Source: Leisingera daeponensis DSM 23529
Lineage (GTDB): Bacteria; Pseudomonadota; Alphaproteobacteria; Rhodobacterales; Rhodobacteraceae
Direction of reading: 5' to 3'
DNA length: 64,000 nt
Assembly: GCF_000473145.1 (NCBI RefSeq)
Contig: NZ_KI421502.1
Span: 1-64,000, forward strand
Below, one piece after another: positions 35,454 to 45,576 of the stretch. The translations under genes and the position numbers were made by a program. Every line of letters begins with the position of its first letter. Position 1 is the stretch's first letter. The notes beneath the pieces were generated by a model. It ran no database searches, was not told where the DNA came from, and was given only the letters and a program-made list of their open reading frames with translations.

Positions 35454-36253
35454 GACGGCTCCCCTTCCGTGTTCAGCCAGTCCCGCAGCGCGGCGTTGAC
35501 CGCGGCGGGCGCAGTCAGGTTGACCATATGCCGGTGGCCCTCAATGACAACCGCCCGTCCCCGCGGCGCGGCAGCGGCCATCGCCTCAGCCATCGCGGGC
35601 GTGGAGTTCGGATCGCCATCGCCGGTCAGCGCCAGCAGGGGGCAGCGGATGCCCGCAAAGCCATCCGCATAGGTGCTGTCCCCGCGGGCAAAGGCGGTGT
35701 AGGCGGCGGCGTAGCCCTGAAGGTTCACGGCAGACAGCCATTCCGCGACCTGCGCCCGTGCGCTCTGGTCTGCCTCACTCTCCCCGAACCAGCGCGCCAG
35801 CGGCGTTTCCAGATCAAAGCTCCCCGCCCGGATTTCGGCGGCGCGTGCCTCCACCGCAGCCCGTGCCCCGGCTGAGCGGCGGAACACCCCGTTCAGCAGC
35901 GCCGCGCGGGCCGCATTCTGAGGATGGCAGACCGCATAGCCGCCGGCAATCAGCGCCCCCATGGAATGACCCGCCAGCGACACCGGCCCCAGATCCAGCG
36001 CCGTCAGCACTTCATGCAGCCACGCCACATAGTCCGGCAGCTCCGCGCCCTCCGGCAGCGGCGCGCTGCCGCCGTGGCCGGGCATGTCCAGCGCGATTAC
36101 TTCGTGAGCGTTCGAGAGCGCGTCAAACTGCGGCCCCCAGGCCGCCGATTGCATCCCGACCCCGTGGATCAGCACCACCGGATCGCCACGCCCCGCCCGC
36201 TGGCAGGTGACGGTGCCGTAAGGCTCAGACGGCGGCAGGGTTGTCGGCGTCAT
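35450..36253 (-). CDS. Alpha/beta hydrolase fold protein
   Basis: The 267-residue hydrolase has the oxyanion HGVGMQSAAWG, the nucleophile elbow AGHSMGALIAGG (Ser), an acidic residue in ALTGDGDPNSTP and the catalytic His in EGHRHMVNLTAP. This is the pattern of the RutD / 3-oxoadipate enol-lactonase-like group. It overlaps the flavin reductase by 4 bp and the DUF1185 gene by 29 bp. In the analogous rut system the RutD hydrolase speeds breakdown of carbamate/aminoacrylate-type intermediates; the substrate here is unknown. Confidence 0.85.
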   Translation of the reverse strand: MTPTTLPPSEPYGTVTCQRAGRGDPVVLIHGVGMQSAAWGPQFDALSNAHEVIALDMPGHGGSAPLPEGAELPDYVAWLHEVLTALDLGPVSLAGHSMGALIAGGYAVCHPQNAARAALLNGVFRRSAGARAAVEARAAEIRAGSFDLETPLARWFGESEADQSARAQVAEWLSAVNLQGYAAAYTAFARGDSTYADGFAGIRCPLLALTGDGDPNSTPAMAEAMAAAAPRGRAVVIEGHRHMVNLTAPAAVNAALRDWLNTEGEPS

Positions 36254-36827
36254 GGCCCAGTTCCTTCAGGTCCTGATAGCGGTCGCCGATGCGGTGATGC
36301 GGCCGCCCGCCGATGGAGGCCCCCAGCGCGATCACGATCTCATCCGGCCCCGGCGCATCGGCCACCGACAGCTGAATGGTCAGGTAATGGCTGCGCCGCC
36401 CGCCGTCGTTCTTGTCCATCAGCGGGATCTGCAAGGGCGCATTGGCCGGCCCGCGGGTGTTGGTGAAGGCAAGGTAGGACTTCGCCCCCACCGCCTCGCG
36501 GAAGTGGTTGCCGAAGCGCAGCGTGTGGATCAGGGCAGAAGCATGTTCCACCTCGCCATTCACACCGACAATGGCGGATTTGCCGTAGCCCTCCACCCGG
36601 TCGCCGCCGCCTGCGGCCTCCAGGATCATCGCGGTCAGCCTGGCCCCCAGACCCGGCGCGCAATCGTGGATGGCCGGGCGCAGGTCCTCGACAAACCCCT
36701 GCCCCGCCCAGGGGTTTTTGATCACCGCCACGGCGGCAATCATCTTCAGCGGCACCTCAGCCGGTTTGCCGCCCTCGATCAGGGTTTCTTCGACATGCAG
36801 CAGCGTCTTGCGGATCTCGGCGGGCAT
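36225..36827 (-). CDS. DUF1185 family protein ('amino acid synthesis' family)
   Basis: This 200-residue protein matches DUF1185 (MPAEIRKTLLHVEETLIEGG, VAVIKNPWAGQGFVEDLRPAIHD, EGYGKSAIVGVNGEVEHASALIHTLRFGNHFREAV, and GGRPHHRIGDRYQD at the end). Structural-genomics members exist, but I know of no established reaction; the family name 'amino acid synthesis' is only a label. Conserved Asp, Glu and His residues suggest a metal- or general-acid catalysed amide or ring reaction, which is inference. It is the first gene of the GntR-controlled operon. Confidence 0.8.
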   Translation of the reverse strand: MPAEIRKTLLHVEETLIEGGKPAEVPLKMIAAVAVIKNPWAGQGFVEDLRPAIHDCAPGLGARLTAMILEAAGGGDRVEGYGKSAIVGVNGEVEHASALIHTLRFGNHFREAVGAKSYLAFTNTRGPANAPLQIPLMDKNDGGRRSHYLTIQLSVADAPGPDEIVIALGASIGGRPHHRIGDRYQDLKELGHDADNPAAV

Positions 36828-36864
36828 GGGTGGGTCTTTCCTGTCTGATTCCAGTTGCCGTAAT

Positions 36865-36887
36865 ATGGTATACCATCATACAGTATG
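36865..36887. promoter_or_regulatory. Candidate GntR/FCD operator and promoter
   Basis: ATGGTATACCAT (36865-36876) is a perfect 12-bp palindrome of the TGGTATACCA type used by FadR/VanR-family regulators. CATACAGTATG (36877-36887) follows without a gap. Both lie in the 107-bp divergent space between DUF1185 and the GntR gene and would overlap both promoters. Confidence 0.75.
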
Positions 36888-36934
36888 TCAATGCAGCCTT
36901 GTTCCGCCCTTCCCCTGTTGCTATCGGAGGTCAC

Positions 36935-37621
36935 ATGACCAGCCCAATGAACCAGCCTGTGATGAGCAAGATCGACCACCCGCCGCAGACCCTGCGCGAC
37001 ATCGTGCAGGAGCGGATGCGGGAGGCGATCATCTCCGGCCAGTTTGCCCCCGGCGCGCGTCTGGTGGAGCGGCCCCTGTGCGACCAGCTGGGCGTCAGCC
37101 GCACCGTGGTGCGCGAGACCATCCGTTATCTGGAGGCGGAGGGGCTGGTGGAGATCCTGCCCGGCAAGGGCCCGATCGTGGCGCAGCTCACCTGGGAGGA
37201 CGCGCGGCAGATCTACGACATCCGCCAGATGCTGGAGACCGCCGCCGCCACCGCCTGCGCGCAGCACATCACGCCAGCGCTGGCAGAACAGCTGAAGGCC
37301 GCGCTGCAGAAGCTGCAAGAGGCGGTGGCGGCAGGCGTGCCCGGCCCGATGCTGCGCGCCACGACGGAGTTCTACCGGATCATCTTCGAAGGCGCGGGCC
37401 ACACTGTCGCCTGGGAGATCGCCCAGCGTCTTAACGGCCGCATCAGCCGCCTGCGGGCGGTGACGCTGTCGACTGCGGACCGCCAGAAACCCGGCCCCGC
37501 CCATATGCAGGAGATCTGCGCCGCCATCGTGTCCGGCGATGCCCGGGCCGCGCAGGCCGCCATCGAACAGCACTTGGACGACGCCAAGCACACTGCCGAG
37601 CGGCTGCTGAACCAGGCGTAA
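36935..37621 (+). CDS. GntR-family (FCD subfamily) transcriptional regulator
   Basis: The 228-residue protein has an N-terminal winged helix-turn-helix: TLRDIVQERMREAIISGQFAPGARLVERPLCDQLGVSRTVVRETIRYLEAEGLVEILPGKGPIVA. A helical FCD effector domain follows, with DIRQMLETAAA and the metal/ligand histidines of the family (EFYRIIF, HMQEICAAIVSGDARAAQAAIEQHL). The start at 36935 follows CGGAGG. It is divergent from the DUF1185 operon across a palindromic operator and is its likely repressor, relieved by a pathway acid. It is convergent with a LysR gene. Confidence 0.9.
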   Translation: MTSPMNQPVMSKIDHPPQTLRDIVQERMREAIISGQFAPGARLVERPLCDQLGVSRTVVRETIRYLEAEGLVEILPGKGPIVAQLTWEDARQIYDIRQMLETAAATACAQHITPALAEQLKAALQKLQEAVAAGVPGPMLRATTEFYRIIFEGAGHTVAWEIAQRLNGRISRLRAVTLSTADRQKPGPAHMQEICAAIVSGDARAAQAAIEQHLDDAKHTAERLLNQA

Positions 37622-37632
37622 CCGGTCCGGCC

Positions 37633-38592
37633 TCAGATCTGCGGCGGCTGGTGCGGACCGGCGCGGAAAGGTTTCAGGCTGTCGACAAAGGCGTCCAGGA
37701 AATCCAGCGCCAGCAGCGAGCGGCTGCCCGACACCGGCCGCAGTATCGACAGCCGGTGGTGCAGCTCCGGCGCAAACGGCACAATGGCGATCCCCTGGCC
37801 GCGGAACTGCTCGGCGTCCAGTGCGCTCACCACCGAGGCGCCCTGCCCCTGGCTGATGATAATGCAGGCGGTGGAGAACTGGCGCACCTCGATCCAGCTG
37901 TTCAGCTCCACCCCGTCTTCGGAAAACGCCTTGTGCAGCTTGCGGTAAAACGGGCTGTCGCGCCGTGTGTGGATGATCTTGCGGTCCTGCAGATCGCGGG
38001 GCGTGATAACATCCTGTTCTGCCAGCGGATCCGCTTCGGGCAGCACGCAGACGGTGCGGATCGGGATGTCGATGTTTTCCACGGCCGGATGGGCGGCAAA
38101 ACCGTCGGTGATGCCGCAGTCATACTGCTCGCCGATGATCCACTCCAAAATCCGCTCCGGCCGGTCCGGCTCCAGCGTCAGCCGCACGCCCGGGCGGTGC
38201 TCCAGAAACCGGGCCAGCAGCTTGGGCAGCAGGGCTGTGGCGAACCCCGGCAGGCAGGCTATGCGCAGGTGCCCGGCGGTGCGCTCCGTCAAGTCGCGGT
38301 TGAGCTCTTCCAGGTGGTTCAGGCTGTCGAACACGCGCCCCACCTCGGACAGCAGGTAACGCGCCTCGCTGGTGGGAATCAGAACCCCGTCCTGCCGGGT
38401 GAACAGCTCCACCGCCACCGATTTCGAAAAATCCGAAAGCAGCCGGCTGGCGGCGGGCTGCGAGATTCCCAGCGTCTCCGCCGCCCGGGTGACAGAGCCG
38501 CTGCGGGCCACGGCCTGAAAGGCCTCGAGCTGTCTGAGACTGAATTTCAAGGGTTTAGCGGCCTTCTGCCGGGGGTGAACTGGCCGCGGCAT
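37633..38592 (-). CDS. LysR-family transcriptional regulator, divergent from ugp
   Basis: The 319-residue protein has a LysR helix-turn-helix (LRQLEAFQAVARSGSVTRAAETLGISQPAASRLLSDF) and a substrate-binding domain (HLRIACLPGFATALLPKLLARFLEHRPGVRL). Its start codon lies inside a 17-bp palindrome at 38590-38606, which suggests autoregulation and control of the divergent ugp operon. Classical ugp operons answer to PhoB; control by LysR would be a different input. Confidence 0.87.
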   Translation of the reverse strand: MPRPVHPRQKAAKPLKFSLRQLEAFQAVARSGSVTRAAETLGISQPAASRLLSDFSKSVAVELFTRQDGVLIPTSEARYLLSEVGRVFDSLNHLEELNRDLTERTAGHLRIACLPGFATALLPKLLARFLEHRPGVRLTLEPDRPERILEWIIGEQYDCGITDGFAAHPAVENIDIPIRTVCVLPEADPLAEQDVITPRDLQDRKIIHTRRDSPFYRKLHKAFSEDGVELNSWIEVRQFSTACIIISQGQGASVVSALDAEQFRGQGIAIVPFAPELHHRLSILRPVSGSRSLLALDFLDAFVDSLKPFRAGPHQPPQI

Positions 38593-38606
38593 AACATGAT
38601 GTTATG
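38590..38606. promoter_or_regulatory. Palindromic operator between the LysR gene and ugpB
   Basis: CATAACATGATGTTATG is a perfect odd-centred palindrome. It overlaps the LysR start codon and lies 83 bp ahead of the ugpB start in an AT-rich stretch. Confidence 0.65.
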
Positions 38607-38688
38607 ATTTTTGTCAAAAAACTTTTGCTTGAATTATTCCCTTCGCCGGACAAAAGCTTTTGCAGAGCCAACATTGGGAGAGAAGCTC

Positions 38689-39990
38689 ATGTCCGTTAAA
38701 TCCTTGCTCTGCGCCTCGGCAATTCTGGCCGTCGCCGGCAGCACCGCATTTGCAGAAACCGAAATTCAGTGGTGGCACGCCATGGGCGGCACCAATGGCG
38801 AGCGCGTCAACAAGATCGCCGAAGACTTCAACGCCACTCAGGACGACTACAAGGTCGTGCCCGTCTACAAGGGCAACTACACCGAGACCATGACCGCGGC
38901 GATTGCCGCCTTCCGCGCCAAGGAACACCCGCAGATTGTGCAGGTCTTCGAGGTCGGCACCGCCACCATGATGTCCGCCAAGGGCGCGATCTACCCGGTC
39001 GAACAGCTCATGAACGACACAGGCGAACCGTTTGACGGCGACGCCTTCCTGCCCGCCGTGGTGTCCTATTACGAAACCCCCGAGGGCGAGCTGCTGTCGA
39101 TGCCCTTCAACAGCTCCACCCCGGTGCTGTGGTACAACAAGGACGCGCTGGACGCGGCCGGCGCCGAGGTGCCCGAAACCTGGGACGAGGTGAAAGCCGC
39201 GGCGCAGAAGCTGGTCGGCAACGGCATGAAATGCGGCCTGTCCTTCGGCTGGCAGTCCTGGGTGATGATCGAGAACTTCTCGGCCTGGCACAACCTGCCC
39301 ACCGGCACCCAGGAAAACGGCTTTGCGGGCTTTGACACCGAACTGACCTTCAACAACGACAAGCTGGCCGCGCGCCTGGATGATGTCGCGTCGATGGGCA
39401 AGGACGGCCTGTTCGTCTATGGCGGCCGCCGCGGCGACAGCCTGCCGCTGTTCACCAACGGCGAATGCGGCATGTGGATGAACTCCTCGGCCTATTACGG
39501 CTCGATCAAGGACCAGGCCGGGTTCGAATTCGGCCAGACCATGCTGCCGCTGGACACCGGCGTGGCCGACGCGCCGCAGAACTCGATCATCGGCGGCGCG
39601 ACCCTGTGGGTGCTGGCCGGCCACGAGGAGGAGGAATACAAGGGCACCGCCAAGTTCCTCAGCTACCTGTCCTCGCCCGAGGTGCAGGCCTGGTGGCACC
39701 AGGAGACCGGTTACGTGCCGATCACCGCGGCAGCCTATGAGCTGTCCAAGGAGCAGGGGTTCTATGACAGCAACCCGGGCACCGACACCGCGATCAAGCA
39801 GCTCAGCCTGAACACCCCCACCGCCAACAGCCGCGGCCTGCGCTATGGCAACTTCGTTCAGGTCCGCGACGTGATCAACGAGGAGCTGGAAGCGCTGTGG
39901 GGCGGCGAGAAAACCGCACAGGAGGCGCTGGACGCCGCGGTTGAGCGCGGCAACGACCTGCTGCGCAAGTTCGAGCGCACCGCCAAGTAA
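38689..39990 (+). CDS. ugpB: Glycerol-3-phosphate ABC transporter substrate-binding protein UgpB
   Basis: The 433-residue protein has a Sec signal (CASAILAVAGSTAFA) and the UgpB opening TEIQWWHAMGGTNGERVNKIAEDFNATQDDYKVVPVYKGNYTETM. These contain residues that contact glycerol-3-phosphate in E. coli UgpB. NNFVQVRDVINEELE-type segments close the C-terminus. The ATG at 38689 follows GGGAGAGAAGC. It is first in the ugpBAEC-ugpQ operon and separated from ugpA by a strong hairpin. Confidence 0.92.
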   Translation: MSVKSLLCASAILAVAGSTAFAETEIQWWHAMGGTNGERVNKIAEDFNATQDDYKVVPVYKGNYTETMTAAIAAFRAKEHPQIVQVFEVGTATMMSAKGAIYPVEQLMNDTGEPFDGDAFLPAVVSYYETPEGELLSMPFNSSTPVLWYNKDALDAAGAEVPETWDEVKAAAQKLVGNGMKCGLSFGWQSWVMIENFSAWHNLPTGTQENGFAGFDTELTFNNDKLAARLDDVASMGKDGLFVYGGRRGDSLPLFTNGECGMWMNSSAYYGSIKDQAGFEFGQTMLPLDTGVADAPQNSIIGGATLWVLAGHEEEEYKGTAKFLSYLSSPEVQAWWHQETGYVPITAAAYELSKEQGFYDSNPGTDTAIKQLSLNTPTANSRGLRYGNFVQVRDVINEELEALWGGEKTAQEALDAAVERGNDLLRKFERTAK

Positions 39991-40007
39991 CCCCTCCCTG
40001 ACGCCCC

Positions 40008-40040
40008 GGCCCTGCCGCCCCTTCCCCGGGCGGCAGGGCC
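40008..40040 (+). terminator. Attenuating hairpin between ugpB and ugpA
   Basis: GGCCCTGCCGCCC / GGGCGGCAGGGCC form a perfect 13-bp stem with a 7-nt loop, followed by ATTTTCC. It probably terminates part of the transcripts so that UgpB exceeds the permease. Confidence 0.75.
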
Positions 40041-40062
40041 ATTTTCCTGATTGGGGTCCTTC

Positions 40063-40944
40063 ATGCTCAAACGGGTGCATTTCCCAACCTCGGCGCTGCC
40101 CTACCTGCTGGTTGCGCCGCAAATCGCCATTACCCTGGTGTTCTTCCTCTGGCCTGCCAGCCAGGCGATGTATCAGTCGTTCCTGATCGAGGACGCCTTT
40201 GGCCTTGGCACCGAATTCGTCTGGTTCGAGAATTTCGAGATTCTCGCCACCGACCCGCACTATCTGGCCAGTTTCCAGCGCACCGCGGTGTTCTCATTGC
40301 TGGTGGCGGCGCTGTCGATGGGCTTTGCGCTGATCCTCGCGGGCTTTGCCCAGCGGGTGGTGCGCGGCGCCATGTTCTACCGCACCATGCTGATCTGGCC
40401 CTATGCGGTGGCGCCGGTTCTGGCGGGCGCGCTGTGGGTGTTCATGTTCAACCCCACCCTTGGCATCTTCCCCTATTTCCTGGAATTCGCGGGCATCACC
40501 TGGAACCACTACCTCAACGGCACCCAGGCGATGGCGCTGGTGATCCTGGCCGCGGCGTGGAAACAGGTCGCCTATAACTTCCTGTTCTACCTTGCCGCCA
40601 TGCAGTCGATCCCCAATTCCGTGATCGAGGCCGCCGCCATCGACGGCGCAGGCCCGGCACGGCGGTTCTGGACCATCATCTTCCCGCTGATCTCGCCCAC
40701 CACGTTCTTCCTGCTGGTGATCAACATGGTCTATGCCTTTTTCGAGACCTTCGGCATCATCCACGCCGTGACCCAGGGCGGCCCCGGCACCTCCACCACC
40801 ATTCTGGTCTACAAGGTGTTCAACGACGGTTTTGTCGGCCTCGACCTCGGCGGCTCTGCCGCGCAGTCGGTTGTGCTGATGGTGCTGGTGATCGCCATGA
40901 CCGTGGTCCAGTTCCGCTTTGTTGAAAGAAAGGTGGCATACTGA
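40063..40944 (+). CDS. ugpA: Glycerol-3-phosphate ABC transporter permease UgpA
   Basis: The 293-residue protein has six membrane helices and the MalF-type EAA loop [22 protein letters not shown] that contacts the ATPase. [29 protein letters not shown] is the usual UgpA N-terminus. The ATG at 40063 was preferred over a TTG at 40051. Its stop overlaps the ugpE start. Confidence 0.9.
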   Translation: MLKRVHFPTSALPYLLVAPQIAITLVFFLWPASQAMYQSFLIEDAFGLGTEFVWFENFEILATDPHYLASFQRTAVFSLLVAALSMGFALILAGFAQRVVRGAMFYRTMLIWPYAVAPVLAGALWVFMFNPTLGIFPYFLEFAGITWNHYLNGTQAMALVILAAAWKQVAYNFLFYLAAMQSIPNSVIEAAAIDGAGPARRFWTIIFPLISPTTFFLLVINMVYAFFETFGIIHAVTQGGPGTSTTILVYKVFNDGFVGLDLGGSAAQSVVLMVLVIAMTVVQFRFVERKVAY

Positions 40945-41795
40945 TGGTCGAAAACCGCCCCCTTACCGCCTTCCTCACCCATCTGGTGCTGATCCTTGGG
41001 GTTCTGGCGATCGCGCTGCCGGTGTGGATCACCTTTGTCGCCGCCACCCACGACCAGCTGCGGATGAACCAGGCGCCGCTGCCGCTGTGGCCCGGCGATC
41101 ATTTCCTGGTGAACATGAAGCAGACCCTGTTCGGCTCCGGCCTCAGCGGGACCGAAACCGCGCCGGTCTGGCTGATGCTGCTGAACTCATTGGCGATGGC
41201 GCTGATGATCTCCACCGGCAAGATCGCGATTTCGCTGCTGTCGGCCTTTGCCATCGTCTACTTCAAGTTCCCGTTCCGCATGACCTTCTTCTGGATGATC
41301 TTCATCACCCTGATGCTGCCGGTCGAGGTGCGGATCCTGCCGACCTTCGAGGTGGTTGCCAACCTGGGAATGCTGAACAGCTATTGGGGCCTGTCGGTCC
41401 CGCTGATCGCCTCGGCCACCGCGACCTTCATGTTCCGCCAGGTGTTCCTGACGGTGCCGGATGAGCTCTTGGAAAGCGCCCGCATCGACGGCGCCGGGCC
41501 GCTCCGGTTCTTCTTTGATATCCTGCTGCCCTTGTCGCGCACCAACATCGCGGCGCTGTTCGTGATCCTGTTCATCTTCGGCTGGAACCAGTACCTCTGG
41601 CCGCTTTTGATCACCACCGACACCTCGATGACCACCATCGTGATGTCGATCAAGCAGATGCTGGAGGCGGCGGAGCAAAGCCCGCAGTGGAACATCATCA
41701 TGACCACGGCCCTTCTGGCGATGATCCCGCCGGTGTTCGTGGTCATCGCAATGCAAAAGCTCTTTGTGCAGGGCTTGACGGAAACCGATAAGTAA
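40944..41795 (+). CDS. ugpE: Glycerol-3-phosphate ABC transporter permease UgpE
   Basis: A 283-residue inner-membrane permease of the MalG type with the EAA-like loop [46 protein letters not shown], a strong UgpE signature. It has a 1-bp overlap with ugpA and a 13-bp gap to ugpC. It forms the channel with UgpA. Confidence 0.9.
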   Translation: MVENRPLTAFLTHLVLILGVLAIALPVWITFVAATHDQLRMNQAPLPLWPGDHFLVNMKQTLFGSGLSGTETAPVWLMLLNSLAMALMISTGKIAISLLSAFAIVYFKFPFRMTFFWMIFITLMLPVEVRILPTFEVVANLGMLNSYWGLSVPLIASATATFMFRQVFLTVPDELLESARIDGAGPLRFFFDILLPLSRTNIAALFVILFIFGWNQYLWPLLITTDTSMTTIVMSIKQMLEAAEQSPQWNIIMTTALLAMIPPVFVVIAMQKLFVQGLTETDK

Positions 41796-41808
41796 GGCGC
41801 GCCGAATA

Positions 41809-42863
<1,055 letters not shown>

Positions 42864-42864
<1 letters not shown>

Positions 42865-43805
42865 TGCAGTACCCCCAAATCCCCGCCTTCGCCGCCCGGC
42901 CGGGCGTGATCCGCCTGATCGGCCACCGCGGCGCCCGCGGCGTGCTGCCGGAAAACACGATGGAAGGCTTTGCGTTTGCCCTGACCGCCGGGGTGGAGCT
43001 GCTAGAGCTGGACGTGACTGCCACCCGCGACGGCGTCCCGGTGATCACCCACAACCACCGCCTCACCCGGTCGATGATCCGCGGCGCCGATGGCTGCTGG
43101 CTGCAGGGGGAGGAACCCAAGGTGGCGTCTCTGACTTACGCCGAACTGCAGGCCTATGACGCGGGCGGGCTGGACGGCAGCAGCGTCTATGGCCAGCGGT
43201 TCCCGGATCAGGCGTTTCTGACCGGCGTGCGCATTCCCCGGCTTGCGGACTTGCTGGCGCTGCTGCAGCGGCCCGAGCATCAGAACGTGCATCTGCTGCT
43301 GGAGATCAAGTCCGATCCGGACCTGATCGGCGACACCGCCGCGCGCCGCAAACTGGTGGAGGCAGTGGTGGCAGAGGTGCGCCAGGCCCGGATGCAGCCG
43401 CGCACGGTGCTGCACAGTTTCGACTGGGATCTGCTGACAGACTGCCAGCGGATCGCCCCGGAAATGCCTGCCTCCTTCCTGACCCAGCTGCCGGAGAACG
43501 ACGACGACGCGGGCGAGGATTCCTCCAAGGCGGTGAACCCGGTGGCGGGCTTCAGCGCCATTGACCTGCCGGACCGGGTGGCTGCCGCCAAGGGCCAGTT
43601 CTGGTGCCCCTATTTTCTGGATATCACGGCAGACTCGCTGGCCCGCGCCCGGGCGCTGGGGCTGGTGACGGTGGTCTGGACGGTGAATGAGCCGGAAGAC
43701 ATCGACCGGATGATCGCCCTTGGCGTCGATGCCATCTGCACCGATTTTCCGGGGCGGGTGCAGCGGCAGTTGCTAATGCACGGGCTGCACTGGCGCTCAG
43801 ACTGA
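42864..43805 (+). CDS. ugpQ: Glycerophosphodiester phosphodiesterase UgpQ
   Basis: The 313-residue GDPD-family TIM barrel has the hallmark HRGARGVLPENTMEGFAFAL (His, Arg, Glu, Asn), then ELDVTATRDGVPVITHNHRL (Glu-Leu-Asp and catalytic His). The closing VWTVNEPEDIDRMIALGVDAICTDFPGR is also present. There is no signal peptide, so it acts in the cytoplasm and cleaves diesters imported by Ugp to glycerol-3-phosphate and an alcohol such as choline. It is the last gene of the operon. Confidence 0.92.
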
Positions 43806-43810
43806 AAAAA

Positions 43811-43883
43811 GCCGTTTCCCTGCAAGGGAAACGGCCCTGAAAAATCGGATTTTTCAGGGCTGAAATCCGCGCCGGATTTCAGC
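43811..43883. terminator. Three interlocked hairpins between ugpQ and hutU
   Basis: Three perfect hairpins follow each other, 43811-43835, 43835-43859 and 43859-43883. Each is 25 nt, and each shares one base with the next. Stems are about 11 bp with 3- to 5-nt loops. The first is preceded by an A-run and the whole block sits between convergent genes. Confidence 0.8.
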
Positions 43884-43893
43884 CGTTTCCAGG

Positions 43894-45576
43894 TCAGCCC
43901 AGAATACCGGGCAGGTTCAGACCATGCTCGCGCGCGCAGTCCTTGGCGATCTCATACCCCGCATCCGCATGGCGCATGACGCCGGTGGCCGGGTCGTTCC
44001 ACAGCACGCGGCCGATCCGGCGCGCGGCGTCCTCGCTGCCGTCGCAGCAGATCACCACGCCGGAATGCTGCGAGAAGCCCATGCCGACCCCGCCGCCGTG
44101 GTGCAGCGACACCCAGGTCGCACCGGAGGCGGTGTTGAGGAGCGCGTTCAGCAGCGGCCAGTCGGACACCGCGTCGGAGCCGTCCATCATCGCCTCGGTC
44201 TCGCGGTTCGGGGACGCGACGGAACCCGAGTCCAGATGGTCGCGGCCAATGACCACCGGCGCCTTCAGCTCGCCAGTGCGGACCATCTCGTTGAAGGCGA
44301 GGCCCGCCTTGTGGCGGTCGCCAAGCCCGATCCAGCAAATCCGCGCGGGCAGGCCCTGGAAGGCAATCCGCTCCTGCGCCATGTCCAGCCAGCGGTGCAG
44401 TCCCTCGTTCTCGGGGAACAGCTCCTTCATCTTGGCGTCGGTCTTCCTGATATCCTCCGGATCGCCCGAGAGTGCGGCCCAGCGGAACGGGCCGATGCCG
44501 CGGCAGAACAGCGGGCGGATGTAGGCGGGCACGAAACCGGGGAAGTCAAAGGCGTTCTCTAGCCCCTCCTCCAGCGCCATCTGGCGGATGTTGTTGCCGT
44601 AATCCACCGTCGGCACGCCCATCGCGTGGAAATCGCACATCGCCTTCACCTGCACGCGCATGCTGGCGCGGGCGGCCATTTCCACCGCTTTCGGCTCGGA
44701 GACCCGGCGCTCCTTCCACTCGCCCATGGTCCAGCCCAGCGGCAGGTAGCCGTTCACCGGGTCGTGGGCAGAGGTCTGGTCGGTCACGATATCGGGGCGG
44801 ATGCCGCCCGCCTTGGCGCGTTCCACCAGTTCGGGGAAGATCTCTGCCGCGTTGCCCAGAAGGCCCACGGATTTCGCTTCGCCCGCCGCGGTCCAGCGCT
44901 CGATCATCTCCAGCGCTTCGTCCAGGGTTTCGGCCTTCTCGTCCAGGTATTTGGTGCGCAGGCGGAAGTCGATGGAGTCCGGGTTGCACTCCACCGCCAG
45001 GCAGCAGGCACCGGCGAAGACAGCGGCCAGCGGCTGCGCGCCGCCCATGCCGCCGAGGCCGCCGGTCAGGATCCACTTGCCCTTGAGGTCGCCGCCGTAA
45101 TGCTGGCGGCCGGCCTCGGCAAAGGTCTCGTAAGTGCCCTGCACGATGCCCTGCGTGCCGATATAGATCCAGGAGCCGGCCGTCATCTGGCCGTACATCA
45201 TCAGGCCCTTCTTATCGAGCTCGTTGAAGTGGTCCCAGTTGGCCCAATGCGGCACCAGGTTGGAGTTGGCGATCAGCACGCGGGGCGCGTCCTTGTGGGT
45301 CTGGAAGACGCCCACGGGCTTGCCCGACTGAACCATAAGGGTCTGATCTTCCTCAAGGTTTTTCAGGGTCTCGACGATCATGTCGAAATCCTTCCAGGTG
45401 CGCGCGGCGCGGCCGATGCCGCCGTACACCACCAGCTCATGCGGGTTTTCGGCCACATCCGGATGCAGGTTGTTCATCATCATCCGCAGCGGCGCCTCGG
45501 TCATCCAGGACTTGGCGTTAAGCTCCGTGCCGGTCGGCGGGAAGATGTCGCGGGTGTTCTTGCGGGGATCGCTCAT
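43894..45576 (-). CDS. hutU: Urocanate hydratase HutU
   Basis: The 560-residue enzyme starts at 45576 ([24 protein letters not shown], the standard HutU opening). It carries the urocanase NAD-binding stretch [19 protein letters not shown] and the signature [31 protein letters not shown] with the active-site Cys. [16 protein letters not shown] is near the C-terminus. It converts urocanate to imidazolone propionate in the cytoplasm. It overlaps hutG by 4 bp and is the last gene of hutIHGU. Confidence 0.95.
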   Translation of the reverse strand: MSDPRKNTRDIFPPTGTELNAKSWMTEAPLRMMMNNLHPDVAENPHELVVYGGIGRAARTWKDFDMIVETLKNLEEDQTLMVQSGKPVGVFQTHKDAPRVLIANSNLVPHWANWDHFNELDKKGLMMYGQMTAGSWIYIGTQGIVQGTYETFAEAGRQHYGGDLKGKWILTGGLGGMGGAQPLAAVFAGACCLAVECNPDSIDFRLRTKYLDEKAETLDEALEMIERWTAAGEAKSVGLLGNAAEIFPELVERAKAGGIRPDIVTDQTSAHDPVNGYLPLGWTMGEWKERRVSEPKAVEMAARASMRVQVKAMCDFHAMGVPTVDYGNNIRQMALEEGLENAFDFPGFVPAYIRPLFCRGIGPFRWAALSGDPEDIRKTDAKMKELFPENEGLHRWLDMAQERIAFQGLPARICWIGLGDRHKAGLAFNEMVRTGELKAPVVIGRDHLDSGSVASPNRETEAMMDGSDAVSDWPLLNALLNTASGATWVSLHHGGGVGMGFSQHSGVVICCDGSEDAARRIGRVLWNDPATGVMRHADAGYEIAKDCAREHGLNLPGILG

